DNA of 64,000 nucleotides from Desulfobacteraceae bacterium Eth-SRB1 (GCA_004193555.1 RPGP01000040.1:873127-937126), one strand, 5' to 3'; shown: positions 54,311 to 62,956, counted from the first letter of the stretch. Numbers and translations: made by a program. The notes: generated by a model not told the origin, from the letters alone.

Positions 54311-54511
54311 TTAAACGACAGTTACATTTACAGCAGCAGGGCCTTTTTCCCCTTGCTCTACGTCAAAAGTAACGCGGTCGCCCTCGTTCAGCGTCTTAAA
54401 GCCGGTTGCATTGATCCCAGAATGATGAACAAATACATCTGTTCCATCTTCTTGCTGAATAAAGCCGTAACCCTTGCGCTCATTAAACCACTTCACAATT
54501 CCATTAGCCAT
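54311..54511 (-). CDS. Cold-shock protein (CspA family)
   Basis: The 66-residue single cold-shock domain reads [20 protein letters not shown], then [20 protein letters not shown], with the two RNA-binding motifs KGYGFI and DVFVHH. It melts RNA structure. An AAGGAGGGTGT site precedes the ATG. A likely promoter lies about 125 bases upstream, leaving a long 5' leader as in cold-regulated csp genes. Confidence 0.95.
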   Translation of the reverse strand: MANGIVKWFNERKGYGFIQQEDGTDVFVHHSGINATGFKTLNEGDRVTFDVEQGEKGPAAVNVTVV

Positions 54512-54635
54512 AGTGACACCCTCCTTTCAAATATTTTCATGGTTCCAAACTTCAGGTGCCATTTTTGACAAATGGGCCCTCACCTCAAAGTAAAACCAGC
54601 CTGCCAATAAAAACAAGGCTTCATGATTATTTTGT

Positions 54636-54664
54636 ATAATAATCTACTTTAAAATTAAAATCAA
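54636..54664 (-). promoter_or_regulatory. Sigma70-type promoter of the cold-shock gene
   Basis: On the minus strand TTGATT and TATTAT are separated by exactly 17 bases. The start site would be near 54628, giving a leader of about 115 nt. The rest of the 54512-54839 gap shows no gene. Confidence 0.6.
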
Positions 54665-54839
54665 GCTATTTTAAAAAATGGCATAGTTTTAAGAAGCATC
54701 TCCAGATTTTCAAAATGTGGGCTCAGTCGGTCTCAATATTTTCAAAGCGCCGCTATTCATTGATAAAACCTTCAGGCATCAGCGTTGCCCATTCCGTGGG
54801 GTATCTCAAGCTGGTATGGTTCGATGTTCATTTTAGCGC

Positions 54840-55601
54840 TTATGCCACTAATTTTTTAAGCTTAGCGTAGCGTTTCTTTATTTTTTCAAATTTTCCGCAT
54901 GTCAACTTTTTTTCAGGGCATTTACCAAGACGTATACACTTCGGGCCTGCTTCATTAAAGACGCTTGGACATGCCTCACGCGCAAGCATCAGCATCTGGT
55001 TTGCAACGCCGCGAATTTCCCACTGAGCGCGCAGGCAGAGCCTTTCTTCAAAAAAATGCAGAAGTACTCTGGCGTTCATAGTCATCAGGATTTTGGTCTC
55101 ACAGGCATTTGGGAGCACATAGCGGGCATCCTCATTACTCGATTCTCCGCTGCTTCCTAAAGCCTCATTGAGTTTAACATAACGTCCGGCCAGGTATCCA
55201 ATAGTCTCCTCAAAGTACCTTTCCGCATCTACCTCTGCGCCATTATCTTTAACTTTTTTTCCTTTAAGCTGCGGAGGAATGACATAATCAAAACCACCAT
55301 GTGTCACGTATCGCTGGCTCCGCTGCGAATAGCTGGCCAGCCTGTGTCGGACAAGCTGGTGGGTCATTGCTCGTGATACGCCCTCAATATAAAAGGTAAA
55401 AACACAATGCTCAATCGGACTCATGTGCCCCATATCACGCAACATTCCAACAAACTTCTCTGCCTGGCCAGGATCCTGGTCAAAAATCGTTTCCGTTTCT
55501 TCTGCATAACAGAGCCTGGCAGCAGAAGCGATCAGCTCGCCTGGAGCGCCGGTATAACGGATCAATCGCACTTTTGCTTTAGTTTTCTTCACCTTATTCA
55601 T
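54840..55601 (-). CDS. thyX: Flavin-dependent thymidylate synthase ThyX
   Basis: From the ATG at 55601 there are 253 residues. The ThyX signature RHRLASYSQRSQRY (RHRx7S) lies at about 83-96, preceded by EHCVFTFYIEGVSRAMTHQL, and IRGVANQMLMLAREACPSVF follows. It methylates dUMP with methylenetetrahydrofolate and FADH2. No thyA is in the window. The last 45 residues add a Cys/Lys-rich tail (KCIRLGKCPEKKLTCGKFEK) beyond the usual core. A GTG at 55613 is also in frame. Confidence 0.94.
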   Translation of the reverse strand: MNKVKKTKAKVRLIRYTGAPGELIASAARLCYAEETETIFDQDPGQAEKFVGMLRDMGHMSPIEHCVFTFYIEGVSRAMTHQLVRHRLASYSQRSQRYVTHGGFDYVIPPQLKGKKVKDNGAEVDAERYFEETIGYLAGRYVKLNEALGSSGESSNEDARYVLPNACETKILMTMNARVLLHFFEERLCLRAQWEIRGVANQMLMLAREACPSVFNEAGPKCIRLGKCPEKKLTCGKFEKIKKRYAKLKKLVA

Positions 55602-55657
55602 AAATTTTACCACGTTTTGTTCCTGCCTCCGTGAGGATGTATTTTTGGTGAGGACTT

Positions 55658-56713
55658 CTAACTCACAATAATTTTTTCTTTTGGTTCTGACAAAACTTCT
55701 CCGATAACTGCGGCATCATCTATCCCTTTTTCCTTTAATTCATTTACCAGATCGCCCGCGCTTTCCCTTTCCACACAAATCAGCAACCCCCCGGAGGTCT
55801 GAGGATCATACATGATATCCAGAACAGCCTGTTTTACGGAAGAAGAAATATCGACCATACCCTCACGAAACTCCCTATTTTTATAGGCTCCCGCCGGTAT
55901 CAAACCCATTGCCGCATAATCAAAGGCTTCGGGAATTATCGGTATCTTTTCAGACCAGAGGCCGATTCCGAATCCGGAATCTACAACCATTTCAGCAACA
56001 TGACCTATCAGGCCAAAACCGGTAATATCGGTGCAGGCGTGAACGGGGAACCCTTCCATTACCTGAGCTGCATCCCGGTTAAGTGCAGCCATAAGATGTG
56101 TAACAAATTCTATGGCTTGCCCGGAAGCAAGCCCCCCTTTAATAGCTGTGTTAATAATACCGGTGCCAAGCGGCTTGGTAAGTATTAAACGATCTCCGGT
56201 CTTAAGAGCCTTCTTTGTAAGGACACGTTCAGGGTGAACAAAGCCGGTAACCGACAGACCGTATTTCAGTTCTTTATCTTCCACACTGTGTCCGCCCACA
56301 AGAACCACGCCGGCCTCTTTCATCTTATCCAGCCCTCCCTGGATGATCTGGCGGAGAACGGACATATCCATATCTTTTAACGGAAACGCTACAAGATTCA
56401 TGGCTGTCTTGGGAATACCGCCCATGGCATAGACATCGCTTAATGCATTGGCAGCGGCTATCTGTCCGAACCAGTATGGATCATCTACAATCGGCGTGAA
56501 AAAATCCACGGTCTGGATAATGGCGATATCATCCGTGATTTTATAAACTCCGGCGTCATCCGCCCTGTCCAAACCAACAATAAGATTTGGATCGGTCGGA
56601 AACTCAAGTCCGCATAATGCCCTCTCCAGGTCCCCTGGAGGCAATTTCGAAGCTCAGCCTGAACCGGCAACCGTTTCAGTAAGGCGAAGTTTCTTTGCTT
56701 TCCGTTCCACCAT
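55658..56713 (-). CDS. selD: Selenide, water dikinase with selenocysteine (UGA at codon 20)
   Basis: Reading from ATG 56713 gives MVERKAKKLRLTETVAGSG, then TGA at 56656-56654, then ASKLPPGDLERAL. This TGA is at the position of the catalytic Cys/Sec of SelD (GxGCxAK...), so it encodes selenocysteine and the protein has 351 residues. Further motifs are GLDRADDAGVYKITDDIAII, ANALSDVYAMGG, VGGHSVEDKELKYG and the end block YDPQTSGGLLI. It makes selenophosphate from selenide and ATP. A SECIS-like hairpin follows the UGA. It is the distal gene of the minus-strand selenium operon. Confidence 0.93.
56618..56643 (-). promoter_or_regulatory. Bacterial SECIS-like hairpin in selD
   Basis: On the minus strand TGCC-TCCAGG-GGA-CCTGGA-(GA)G-GGCA folds into a stem with a GGA apical loop about 20 nt after the UGA, the distance used by SelB in bacterial selenoprotein mRNAs. 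It lies within the coding sequence. Confidence 0.7.
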
Positions 56714-56741
56714 TTTTTATTTCCTTTATTGAAAAAACTTT

Positions 56742-57212
56742 TTATGAGCGCAATGTCGCAGTTAGACGCATGTGGTTTGTGAGAAGATCAAATGCGAACA
56801 ATATGTCGGTTACCACCACGTCCGCAGACAAAACAGCAGAGGCAGCCGCTCCCTCATCCTGGACAACCGCTATGCCAAGAGCCGCCTTTTTTAGCATCAT
56901 AACGTCGTTGCGGCCGTTTCCAATGCATACGGCCCTGTCCGCGCCCAGTCTATCTATATATTCCATTTTCGCTTTATCCTGAGCTTCAACCGGTAAGACA
57001 TGTATCTTGCATGGAATATCTGAGAGCTTTTTCTCGACCCCTCCAAATGTATCTGCTGTCAGGACGTGGATTTCGACGTGCCGCGCAAGAGCTATTAAAC
57101 GTTCTTTCACCCCCTGAACAGGTTGGCCGTCAACAGCTATCGTGCCGTTATAATCCAAAACCAGGTACTTGAGCCGCAATATGCCAAAACCCGGTATATC
57201 TATTTCGATCAT
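56742..57212 (-). CDS. HAD-family protein (soluble P-type-ATPase-like)
   Basis: The 156 residues have LKYLVLDYNGTIAVDG, in which the HAD nucleophile Asp20 is followed by Asn instead of the second Asp, LTADTFGG as motif II, and VCIGNGRNDVMMLKKAALGI as motif IV. The DYNGT form is known from COG4087-like small HAD proteins related to the P domain of P-type ATPases. It sits 28 bases from selD and 12 bases from yedF in the selenium operon. A phosphatase or regulatory role in selenium handling is inferred only from location. Confidence 0.8.
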   Translation of the reverse strand: MIEIDIPGFGILRLKYLVLDYNGTIAVDGQPVQGVKERLIALARHVEIHVLTADTFGGVEKKLSDIPCKIHVLPVEAQDKAKMEYIDRLGADRAVCIGNGRNDVMMLKKAALGIAVVQDEGAAASAVLSADVVVTDILFAFDLLTNHMRLTATLRS

Positions 57213-57224
57213 GATGAGCGCACC

Positions 57225-57821
57225 TTATATATTAATCACCTTGTCGGCTAACTGCATGGCTGTAACTATGTCCAGCATATTAGTTGTCTCTCCTACCTGT
57301 TTCTTATCAAGCAGATTAAAATGGGTCAGGCACGTCCCGCAGACCAGGATATGAAGCCCGTCTTTTTCATATTCTTTCAGAACAGATAATACCTCGGAAC
57401 CTTGAATTGTCAGTTTAACGCCGTTGTTCACAAAAACCAGCCGCCATAGCTCGGGTCCCATCTCTTTCAGCGTCTTGATGTAGCTGATCATGAGCTTTAA
57501 ACCAAGCTCATCATCGCCAAAGCCCATACGGTCAGTAGTTAGCATAACCATGATTTTTTTTGTATCGGTGCTGGCTTTCTTATCGGTCGAAATTTCAGGA
57601 GAAATACCCTCTTTAAGCTTCCCAATAACATGAAAATCGTTCCCCTCCTCTTGTACAGAGGTTTCAAAGTTCCGGGATTCTAAAAACCTGCAAACATTCT
57701 GTCTGGATGCCTCATTATCTACGACAACTTTGATTACATTCGGATTTGCTTTTTCTATGGCTGCTTTTGTTTGCAGCACCGGGGCCGGACAGGCGAGCCC
57801 CCTGGCATCGATCTCTTGCAT
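57225..57821 (-). CDS. yedF: Selenium metabolism protein YedF
   Basis: The 198 residues consist of an N-terminal TusA-like domain (MQEIDARGLACPAPVLQTKA, Cys11 in CPxP) and a C-terminal DsrE-like domain (IMVMLTTDRMGFGDDELGLK; GLHILVCGTCLTHFNLLDKK) with a CGTC motif. This two-domain form is the selenium-associated YedF subfamily, found beside SelD and YedE. It probably carries activated selenium as a persulfide-like form to SelD. Confidence 0.92.
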   Translation of the reverse strand: MQEIDARGLACPAPVLQTKAAIEKANPNVIKVVVDNEASRQNVCRFLESRNFETSVQEEGNDFHVIGKLKEGISPEISTDKKASTDTKKIMVMLTTDRMGFGDDELGLKLMISYIKTLKEMGPELWRLVFVNNGVKLTIQGSEVLSVLKEYEKDGLHILVCGTCLTHFNLLDKKQVGETTNMLDIVTAMQLADKVINI

Positions 57822-57847
57822 TTTTTCTCCTTTCTCCCCAGTCTAAC

Positions 57848-58048
57848 CTAAGTAAACGGGCACGTAAGTTCATTTACGTCAAAAATATGTTTACTTCCAC
57901 AAAATGGACATGAAGATAAAAGTTCAACCTTTGCATCCCAGGTTTTATTGCCGGAGCCGTCTGTCAAAATTCCTCGATCATCGATGATCCTGAAGCGATC
58001 ACTTTCAAAAATTTTGTTATTCTCAGGACAAACAAAGATAAATTTCAT
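57848..58048 (-). CDS. Small zinc-ribbon-like protein
   Basis: This 66-residue protein has FVCPENNKIFESDRFRIIDD at the start, and SCPFCGSKHIFDVNELTCPF at the end, giving one CxxC and two further CP sites that could bind zinc. It overlaps the next gene upstream by 4 bases, so it is translated with it. No family name is assigned. The tight operon context suggests a role in selenium or sulfur handling. Confidence 0.65.
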   Translation of the reverse strand: MKFIFVCPENNKIFESDRFRIIDDRGILTDGSGNKTWDAKVELLSSCPFCGSKHIFDVNELTCPFT

Positions 58049-58920
58049 TTTGTGGCGGCTACCTTCTCCTCTAAAATTTCCTCCAGCGCTCCGGGTATCT
58101 GGCGTATAATTTCTATCACCTGGGTAGCCGGAGTCGGCCGGGCATAATACCCGGCTAATCGATTCGCCTTTGCAGCAACAATCGCGGCCTTGCTGATTTC
58201 CATTCCCGATTCAATCAAGGCCGCTACAATGCCGGTGAGGGTATCCCCTGTGCCGCCCATAGCCTCCATGGCTTCACAGGCAGGGCTGTCAACCGTTGCC
58301 TTAATTCCATCCTGGTCAGATAGGTAATCCTTTTTTCCCTTAACAAGGAGAAAGCGCGAAGCATTTTTATGTGCATATGCACGTTTAATCAGATCCGGCG
58401 CCCGTTTTTCATCCTGAAGAATAAAGCCCCGTGTATAAAATGGATGAGGCGCAGTTTCATCGGCCAGAAAGGCCAGCTCGCCTACATCTGGTGTAAACAG
58501 ATCATATGCAGCGGCCTGACCGCTCATTTTGGCTGCATACATAAATCCGGCATCCGCAATCAGGACAGGCTGTTTTACCATTTCTTTTATAGCAGATAAA
58601 ACACGGTTGTGCCAGTCTACATCCGGCTGAAGATAATGAAATGTGATGGCAGAAAACTCGGATCGACCAAGATTCTCAGTCAAATATTCATAAAGATTTC
58701 GGCTGCCCTTTCCAAGACCAATGTCTCCAATTAGATACCCAAAAAGTTCCGATTGCCCCAGCGCTTCTCCGGTTTTGACAGCCGCGGCCAGCAGTGCCGG
58801 AGTTCCGCGGTTAACATGGACCCGCCTCCCCTGGATCCAGATTTCATCCTCTTTCAGACTGACTTTACCTGTTGATAGGGGAAACTTTTGATCAGGAACG
58901 GTTCCCACTATGGCGAGCAT
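58045..58920 (-). CDS. Ribokinase-fold protein related to NAD(P)HX dehydratase (YjeF C-domain)
   Basis: The 291 residues have DAGFMYAAKMSGQAAAYDLF, TPDVGELAFLAD, FLLVKGKKDYLSDQDGIKAT and the phosphate-binding AMGGTGDTLTGIVAALIESG, the core of the carbohydrate-kinase/YjeF-C family. Typical NAD(P)HX dehydratases carry NxxELxRL after TPHxGE; here it is TPDVGELAFL, so the substrate may differ. It overlaps the DUF3343 gene by 13 bases and the zinc-ribbon gene by 4, placing it firmly in the selenium operon. Confidence 0.75.
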   Translation of the reverse strand: MLAIVGTVPDQKFPLSTGKVSLKEDEIWIQGRRVHVNRGTPALLAAAVKTGEALGQSELFGYLIGDIGLGKGSRNLYEYLTENLGRSEFSAITFHYLQPDVDWHNRVLSAIKEMVKQPVLIADAGFMYAAKMSGQAAAYDLFTPDVGELAFLADETAPHPFYTRGFILQDEKRAPDLIKRAYAHKNASRFLLVKGKKDYLSDQDGIKATVDSPACEAMEAMGGTGDTLTGIVAALIESGMEISKAAIVAAKANRLAGYYARPTPATQVIEIIRQIPGALEEILEEKVAATK

Positions 58921-59459
58921 TTGCGTGTCATCTCCTCATAAGCCAGTTGCAGCGCATATCCACAAAGGGTATGACCGATTTCCCTGGGATTAGGCGCTTT
59001 GGAGAGCGATTTGCCAACCATTTCCTGCGCCAGATATGGAACATCCGGGCATCCTCCACCTGATATGTTTACGATATTCAGGTTCTTTTTCTCAACAGTT
59101 AATTTCATATTGGCAGCGCGAACCATCAGGTATTGGTCAAAATCCTTAATCTGAAAAAGATCCACAGGCCGCAATAGAGGACTGCTGACAGGGACTATTT
59201 CCAAAGGCGAAGCTCCGACTTTTTGGAGAGTCCTTAAGATATTCAGTTCTTCTATAAGCGGAAACTCGATAACCAGGTCGCAGCCGCTCTGAATCTCGGG
59301 CGGAGGCCCCATAACCCGGATTTTCCACCCTGACGCCTTAAGAACGCTCTCAGCACGAATTACCTCGCTGGTATGTTCAAATACCAGTATGCCTCTGTCC
59401 TGATCAGATTCTACTAATTTTTCTCGTTTTTTTGGTTTTAAAAACCCTAAGAATGACAC
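58908..59459 (-). CDS. DUF3343-containing protein
   Basis: The 183 residues have an N-terminal DUF3343-like domain (GILVFEHTSEVIRAESVLKA, GWKIRVMGPPPEIQSGCDLV) and a C-terminal part of about 90 residues with VNISGGGCPDVPYLAQEMVG and REIGHTLCGYALQLAYEE. DUF3343 proteins are often near YedF/SelD and carry a conserved Cys (here SGCDLV), suggesting sulfur/selenium carriage. The GGGCPDVPYLA segment is a second candidate Cys site. It overlaps the kinase-fold gene. Confidence 0.78.
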   Translation of the reverse strand: MSFLGFLKPKKREKLVESDQDRGILVFEHTSEVIRAESVLKASGWKIRVMGPPPEIQSGCDLVIEFPLIEELNILRTLQKVGASPLEIVPVSSPLLRPVDLFQIKDFDQYLMVRAANMKLTVEKKNLNIVNISGGGCPDVPYLAQEMVGKSLSKAPNPREIGHTLCGYALQLAYEEMTRKCSP

Positions 59460-59585
59460 TTTTTTATTCCTTCTTATAATGGTTCAGCCACAAAGGCACC
59501 AAGCTACCAAGATTATAATATAATTCCGTTAAAATTCATAATTTAGGAATTGATCCGCCTGCAACGGACTACTGCTTTTAATCCC

Positions 59586-59804
59586 TCAATTCTTCTTAAT
59601 GGCAATCTGATATCCTCCTTCATTCTCCTGAACATCAGCAATCTCCCAGCCCTGGCTTTGGGCAGCCCGGCTCACATTTTCTTTTGAGGTGTCTGTATCC
59701 ACCTTTATTAGTATTTCCCCTTTTTTAATTTCCTTGATTTTATTTAGCGTCATCAAGACCGGTTGAGGACAGGAGAGTCCTCCGGCATCAACAATTATAT
59801 TCAT
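59586..59804 (-). CDS. TusA-family sulfurtransferase
   Basis: The 72-residue single-domain protein begins MNIIVDAGGLSCPQPVLMTL, with Cys12 in the CPxP motif, and ends EIADVQENEGGYQIAIKK. It relays persulfide sulfur or selenium between proteins. It lies 12 bases after the YedE gene, so the two are likely cotranscribed; a YedE/TusA pair is common in selenium loci. Confidence 0.92.
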   Translation of the reverse strand: MNIIVDAGGLSCPQPVLMTLNKIKEIKKGEILIKVDTDTSKENVSRAAQSQGWEIADVQENEGGYQIAIKKN

Positions 59805-59816
59805 AATTTTACCTCC

Positions 59817-60905
59817 CTAATTTACTCTTTTTCTCATCGTAAATCCGATAAACAGACAGACTATAAGACCGATAATAACTGCCGCAATACCATGTGGCCC
59901 AACTCCCTTAGGCGAGCTGGCCAGGCCGAAATTGTGGGCAAAACCTGCTCCCACTATCATGCCCATTACAAAAACAGCAGCATCCCCGTCACCTTCGCCG
60001 GCTAAAAAAAGCTGCCGTCCAGGGCATCCCCCGGCCAGAGCAAAAGCAAGCCCTGCCAGAACCATGCCACCAAAATTCCAGATTTGCATGGTATGGGCTA
60101 CCGGCTGTTTGGCAAAGCCCGGGTGGAATTGCTCAAGGATCAGATTTACGACAAATGCGCTTACCACCAGAGCAATAATACCGAAAAAAAGATGGGCCTG
60201 TTTAAACAGGATCAAATCCCTAAACGCGCCCATAGTACAGAAACGGCTTCTCTGTGCGGCAAATCCAATGGCAAGGCCAACCAGCAAAGAAATGATCAGG
60301 GAAGCATGCATCACGCCGGGGCCTTTTACGCTGTAAAACAGGATCCCGCTTTTAGCCTCTCCCTTAATTTGAGGAAAGATGAGCATCAGTATTAGAAACC
60401 CTAACATAGTCAAAGGCAATAACCATCCTGCCGAGGCGTATGTCTTCTGAACGCGCCCCAGGTTATATCCGCCTTTTAGAAAAAGCGTGCCTATCCAGAT
60501 ACCTCCTATTAGTCCTAACAGACCAAAAATTGCATTCCCGTCTCCAGCAGCTAGGCGCAGCATTGCCCTCCAGGGACATCCCAGGAAAACAAGAGCCCCG
60601 ATCATGGCAAAAACGCCTAAAACAAACCTGACAATGGGAGCTGACCCTGTTCTTGGCCGGAATTCTTTAAAAATATATGCGGCAACCAAAGAGCCAAGGA
60701 CAAACCCGATAATTTCGGGTCGCATATACTGGACAACGGCTGCCCGATGAATTCCTATTGCTCCTGCGATGTCTCTCTCAAAGCAGGCCACGCAGATTCC
60801 CATGTTGCCTGGATTTCCCAGCTTCTGCAAAAGGGCGGCAATAATCCCAATAAATGCTCCTACGCCGATAATTCCCCATTGAGTTGCAAAAATATTTTTT
60901 TTCAT
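59817..60905 (-). CDS. YedE-family putative selenium transporter
   Basis: The 362-residue protein has about ten membrane spans and two YeeE/YedE halves, each with a Cys motif: GNMGICVACFERDIAGAIGI and LGCPWRAMLRLAAGDGNA in the first, AAQRSRFCTMGAFRDLILFK and LAGGCPGRQLFLAGEGDGDA in the second. This duplicated form is the subfamily linked to selenium metabolism. It is thought to import a selenium compound for SelD. It is the first gene of the operon, and AAAGGAGGGACTG precedes its start. Confidence 0.92.
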   Translation of the reverse strand: MKKNIFATQWGIIGVGAFIGIIAALLQKLGNPGNMGICVACFERDIAGAIGIHRAAVVQYMRPEIIGFVLGSLVAAYIFKEFRPRTGSAPIVRFVLGVFAMIGALVFLGCPWRAMLRLAAGDGNAIFGLLGLIGGIWIGTLFLKGGYNLGRVQKTYASAGWLLPLTMLGFLILMLIFPQIKGEAKSGILFYSVKGPGVMHASLIISLLVGLAIGFAAQRSRFCTMGAFRDLILFKQAHLFFGIIALVVSAFVVNLILEQFHPGFAKQPVAHTMQIWNFGGMVLAGLAFALAGGCPGRQLFLAGEGDGDAAVFVMGMIVGAGFAHNFGLASSPKGVGPHGIAAVIIGLIVCLFIGFTMRKRVN

Positions 60906-61237
60906 TTTAATTCAGTCCCTCCTTTTTATGTGTTTTGCATATTTCCGCGTTGATTTTTTCGTGAAATATCCGGGCTAAAAGACACATGATGAAATCTGAT
61001 CGATTTGTAAAAGTGAAAGGCTGCAAGCGGAAAAGAATGGACGCAATTTTTCGGCTAACCCCCGTGCCTACCGAACCCGGGCAGAATTGCTTATAATAAG
61101 TCAGGTAAAGCCGGAAAATTGATACATAAATAAACTCCTTAAGGAATGATTAAATACGGAAAATATGGGAATTGCTCCGATTTGTCAAACTGGATATTCC
61201 GATAATAGGATGGGTTTTTCTTAGTAAAAACCTATAA

Positions 61238-61265
61238 CCCTAATTGAGCCAAAGCTCAATCAGGG
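61238..61265. repeat. Palindrome, family 6 copy 2
   Basis: CCCTAATTGAGC-CAAA-GCTCAATCAGGG repeats the hairpin at 32466-32493 with one mismatch in the stem, and both copies are followed by AGGGG. Confidence 0.75.
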
Positions 61266-61320
61266 AGGGGTAGGGGGTCAGTATTCAGAGGACAGTAAGG
61301 GATGTACGTCGAACAGACTG

Positions 61321-61510
61321 AACATCGAACGTCCAACGTTGAACATCGAATAAAAAAACAAACACCCAATGAGAAATAAAAGTTCAGGGTTCAGGAATAT
61401 TTGGTTGCTCTTTTTCCGACCTCCGACATCTGACCTCCGACCTCTGATTCTTCATCTTTGCTCATTCATCATTCGATGTTGGACGTTCGATGTTCTATGT
61501 TCATCTTTTA
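61321..61510. repeat. Dispersed repeat, family 5 copy 2
   Basis: The left half has AACATCGAACGTCCAACGTT and GAACATCGAAT; the right half has the inverse, ATTCGATGTTGGACGTTCGA, so the whole is a large imperfect inverted repeat. CCGACCTCCGACATCTGACC in the centre matches, inverted, the AGAGGTCGGAGGTCG block at 31435-31520. Confidence 0.7.
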
Positions 61511-61572
61511 AGTAAACCTTCCACAGTCCATCCGGCGCAAAAAATAACTCAGCGCTTATGGGATTGAGGGGG

Positions 61573-62892
61573 TTAAAGAAAGATTGAGGTTAGGTTAAAG
61601 GGTGGATAGCTGTTGGGGGTGTAGGGTTTTTCCGTGCTGCCCAGTCGATGACCAAACAGGGTAGACCGATCAGAATAATTAATGATCATAAGCATTAACT
61701 CTTTTCCCCTCAGAAGGCCCAGACAACCTGCGGCAGCGCTTATTTCGTCAAAGGCGGCTACTTCATCGCGCCGCACGTTTGGCCCCACCAGGACGACAGG
61801 CACCGACTCGCCAGAGTGAATCAGTATGGATGAACTTGGGGTGGAATGGTCTGCCGTGACCGCTACTAATAGATCGTCACTTTTTTCCACCTCCCTTACA
61901 AGTTCATCAAGGCCTTGATCCAGAAGTGCTATGACAGTCTGTTTTCGCACGGGATTTTTTGTATGGGCTGCCTCATCCGGCGCCTTGGTGTGGACATGAA
62001 TGAAATCATGAGAAGAATCAGCAATGGCCAATTGTATGCGCCGGCGCAGGTCGTCGCCTGGATCCCGGCTGTCTTTGACCTGCCTGAAAGTAAGGCCCAA
62101 TTCATGGGCAAGACCGCCGTACATAGAACCCGATCCGATGAGCATACCGCTCAGGCCCCAACGCTCACAGAAAGGTTCCTGAACGATTCTCCGTCCACAC
62201 CGCTGGGTGGCCAGGAAGTTGGCGGGAGAAAGATCTGCCGCGATTCTATGCCGGTTGTTTTCATGCCCGGAAAGCACGCTGAAACAATGAGACAAATAGT
62301 CATTTAATGCATCTGCCGTTCTTGCGGCCTTTTCCGGCTCCGGATTTCCTGAAACAGGAGTAATTTTGGCCATGGCCCGTCCCACAACCATTGGGTCTGA
62401 ATCAGAAATATAAGGTGATACCTGGCCATTCATGATCAGGATGGCGTCATTACGGCGGGTCTGGTGAAGCCGGAAGCCGATACCGTGCGCTTCATAGGGC
62501 GAGACAGCAGCAAACAGCCGTCCAATCTCCTGGCCACTTCCTTCAATATCATCACGGCCCTGGGTGAGAATTGGCACACCCTTCTGCCAGGTCACACCCG
62601 AGAGGTGAGCAAGACACAGGACATCGCTATCATCAAAGGGAACTTTCTCCCCTACGGCCTCAAGGAGTCCACGGCCGGGAAAGGTGTTAAGATCATAACC
62701 AAAGAGCAGGTAATGGGCTGTTTCGCTTGGCAGGCATTGTCCCATCAATGCAGTATGAAACAGGCCGTTGCTACCCAACTGAGCTAATCTGTCCAGGTTA
62801 GGTGTAGGGGCTGCCTGAAGGGGAGTGCGATTATTGAGAATTTTATAGGACCGATCTCCAAGACCGTCTAAAAGAACAAGAATGATCTTCAT
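61573..62892 (-). CDS. 2,3-bisphosphoglycerate-independent phosphoglycerate mutase, archaeal type
   Basis: From ATG 62892 there are 439 residues. MKIILVLLDGLGDRSY carries the first metal Asp, CLPSETAHYLLFGYD has the nucleophile Ser region, DPMVVGRAM follows, and HVHTKAPDEAAH with VTADHSTPSS supplies the remaining metal ligands of the alkaline phosphatase superfamily. The short size and motif order match the archaeal ApgM group rather than bacterial GpmI. It converts 3- to 2-phosphoglycerate. The first 12 codons of the longer frame are not homologous and are left out. Confidence 0.85.
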   Translation of the reverse strand: MKIILVLLDGLGDRSYKILNNRTPLQAAPTPNLDRLAQLGSNGLFHTALMGQCLPSETAHYLLFGYDLNTFPGRGLLEAVGEKVPFDDSDVLCLAHLSGVTWQKGVPILTQGRDDIEGSGQEIGRLFAAVSPYEAHGIGFRLHQTRRNDAILIMNGQVSPYISDSDPMVVGRAMAKITPVSGNPEPEKAARTADALNDYLSHCFSVLSGHENNRHRIAADLSPANFLATQRCGRRIVQEPFCERWGLSGMLIGSGSMYGGLAHELGLTFRQVKDSRDPGDDLRRRIQLAIADSSHDFIHVHTKAPDEAAHTKNPVRKQTVIALLDQGLDELVREVEKSDDLLVAVTADHSTPSSSILIHSGESVPVVLVGPNVRRDEVAAFDEISAAAGCLGLLRGKELMLMIINYSDRSTLFGHRLGSTEKPYTPNSYPPFNLTSIFL

Positions 62893-62956
62893 GCAAGGCT
62901 TCCTTAATTCCGCCAAGGCGGGACTCACTCGTAACTATGTTGCTGATTTGGTAAAT

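Larger units (their letters stand above)
60906..61572. other. Repeat-rich intergenic region upstream of the selenium operon
   Basis: This 667-base gap separates the phosphoglycerate mutase gene (also minus) from the selenium operon and should hold that operon's promoter and any selenium-responsive leader. It includes the palindrome at 61238-61265 and the repeat at 61321-61510. GAGCAATTCCCATATTTTCC near 61160 and the A/T-rich stretch around 61190-61220 show no clear promoter. No gene is seen. Confidence 0.5.

Noticed and set aside
56485-56670. A 61-codon minus-strand ORF near the selD start as a separate gene
   Set aside because: It is another frame of selD; the true selD frame continues through the Sec UGA to 56713.
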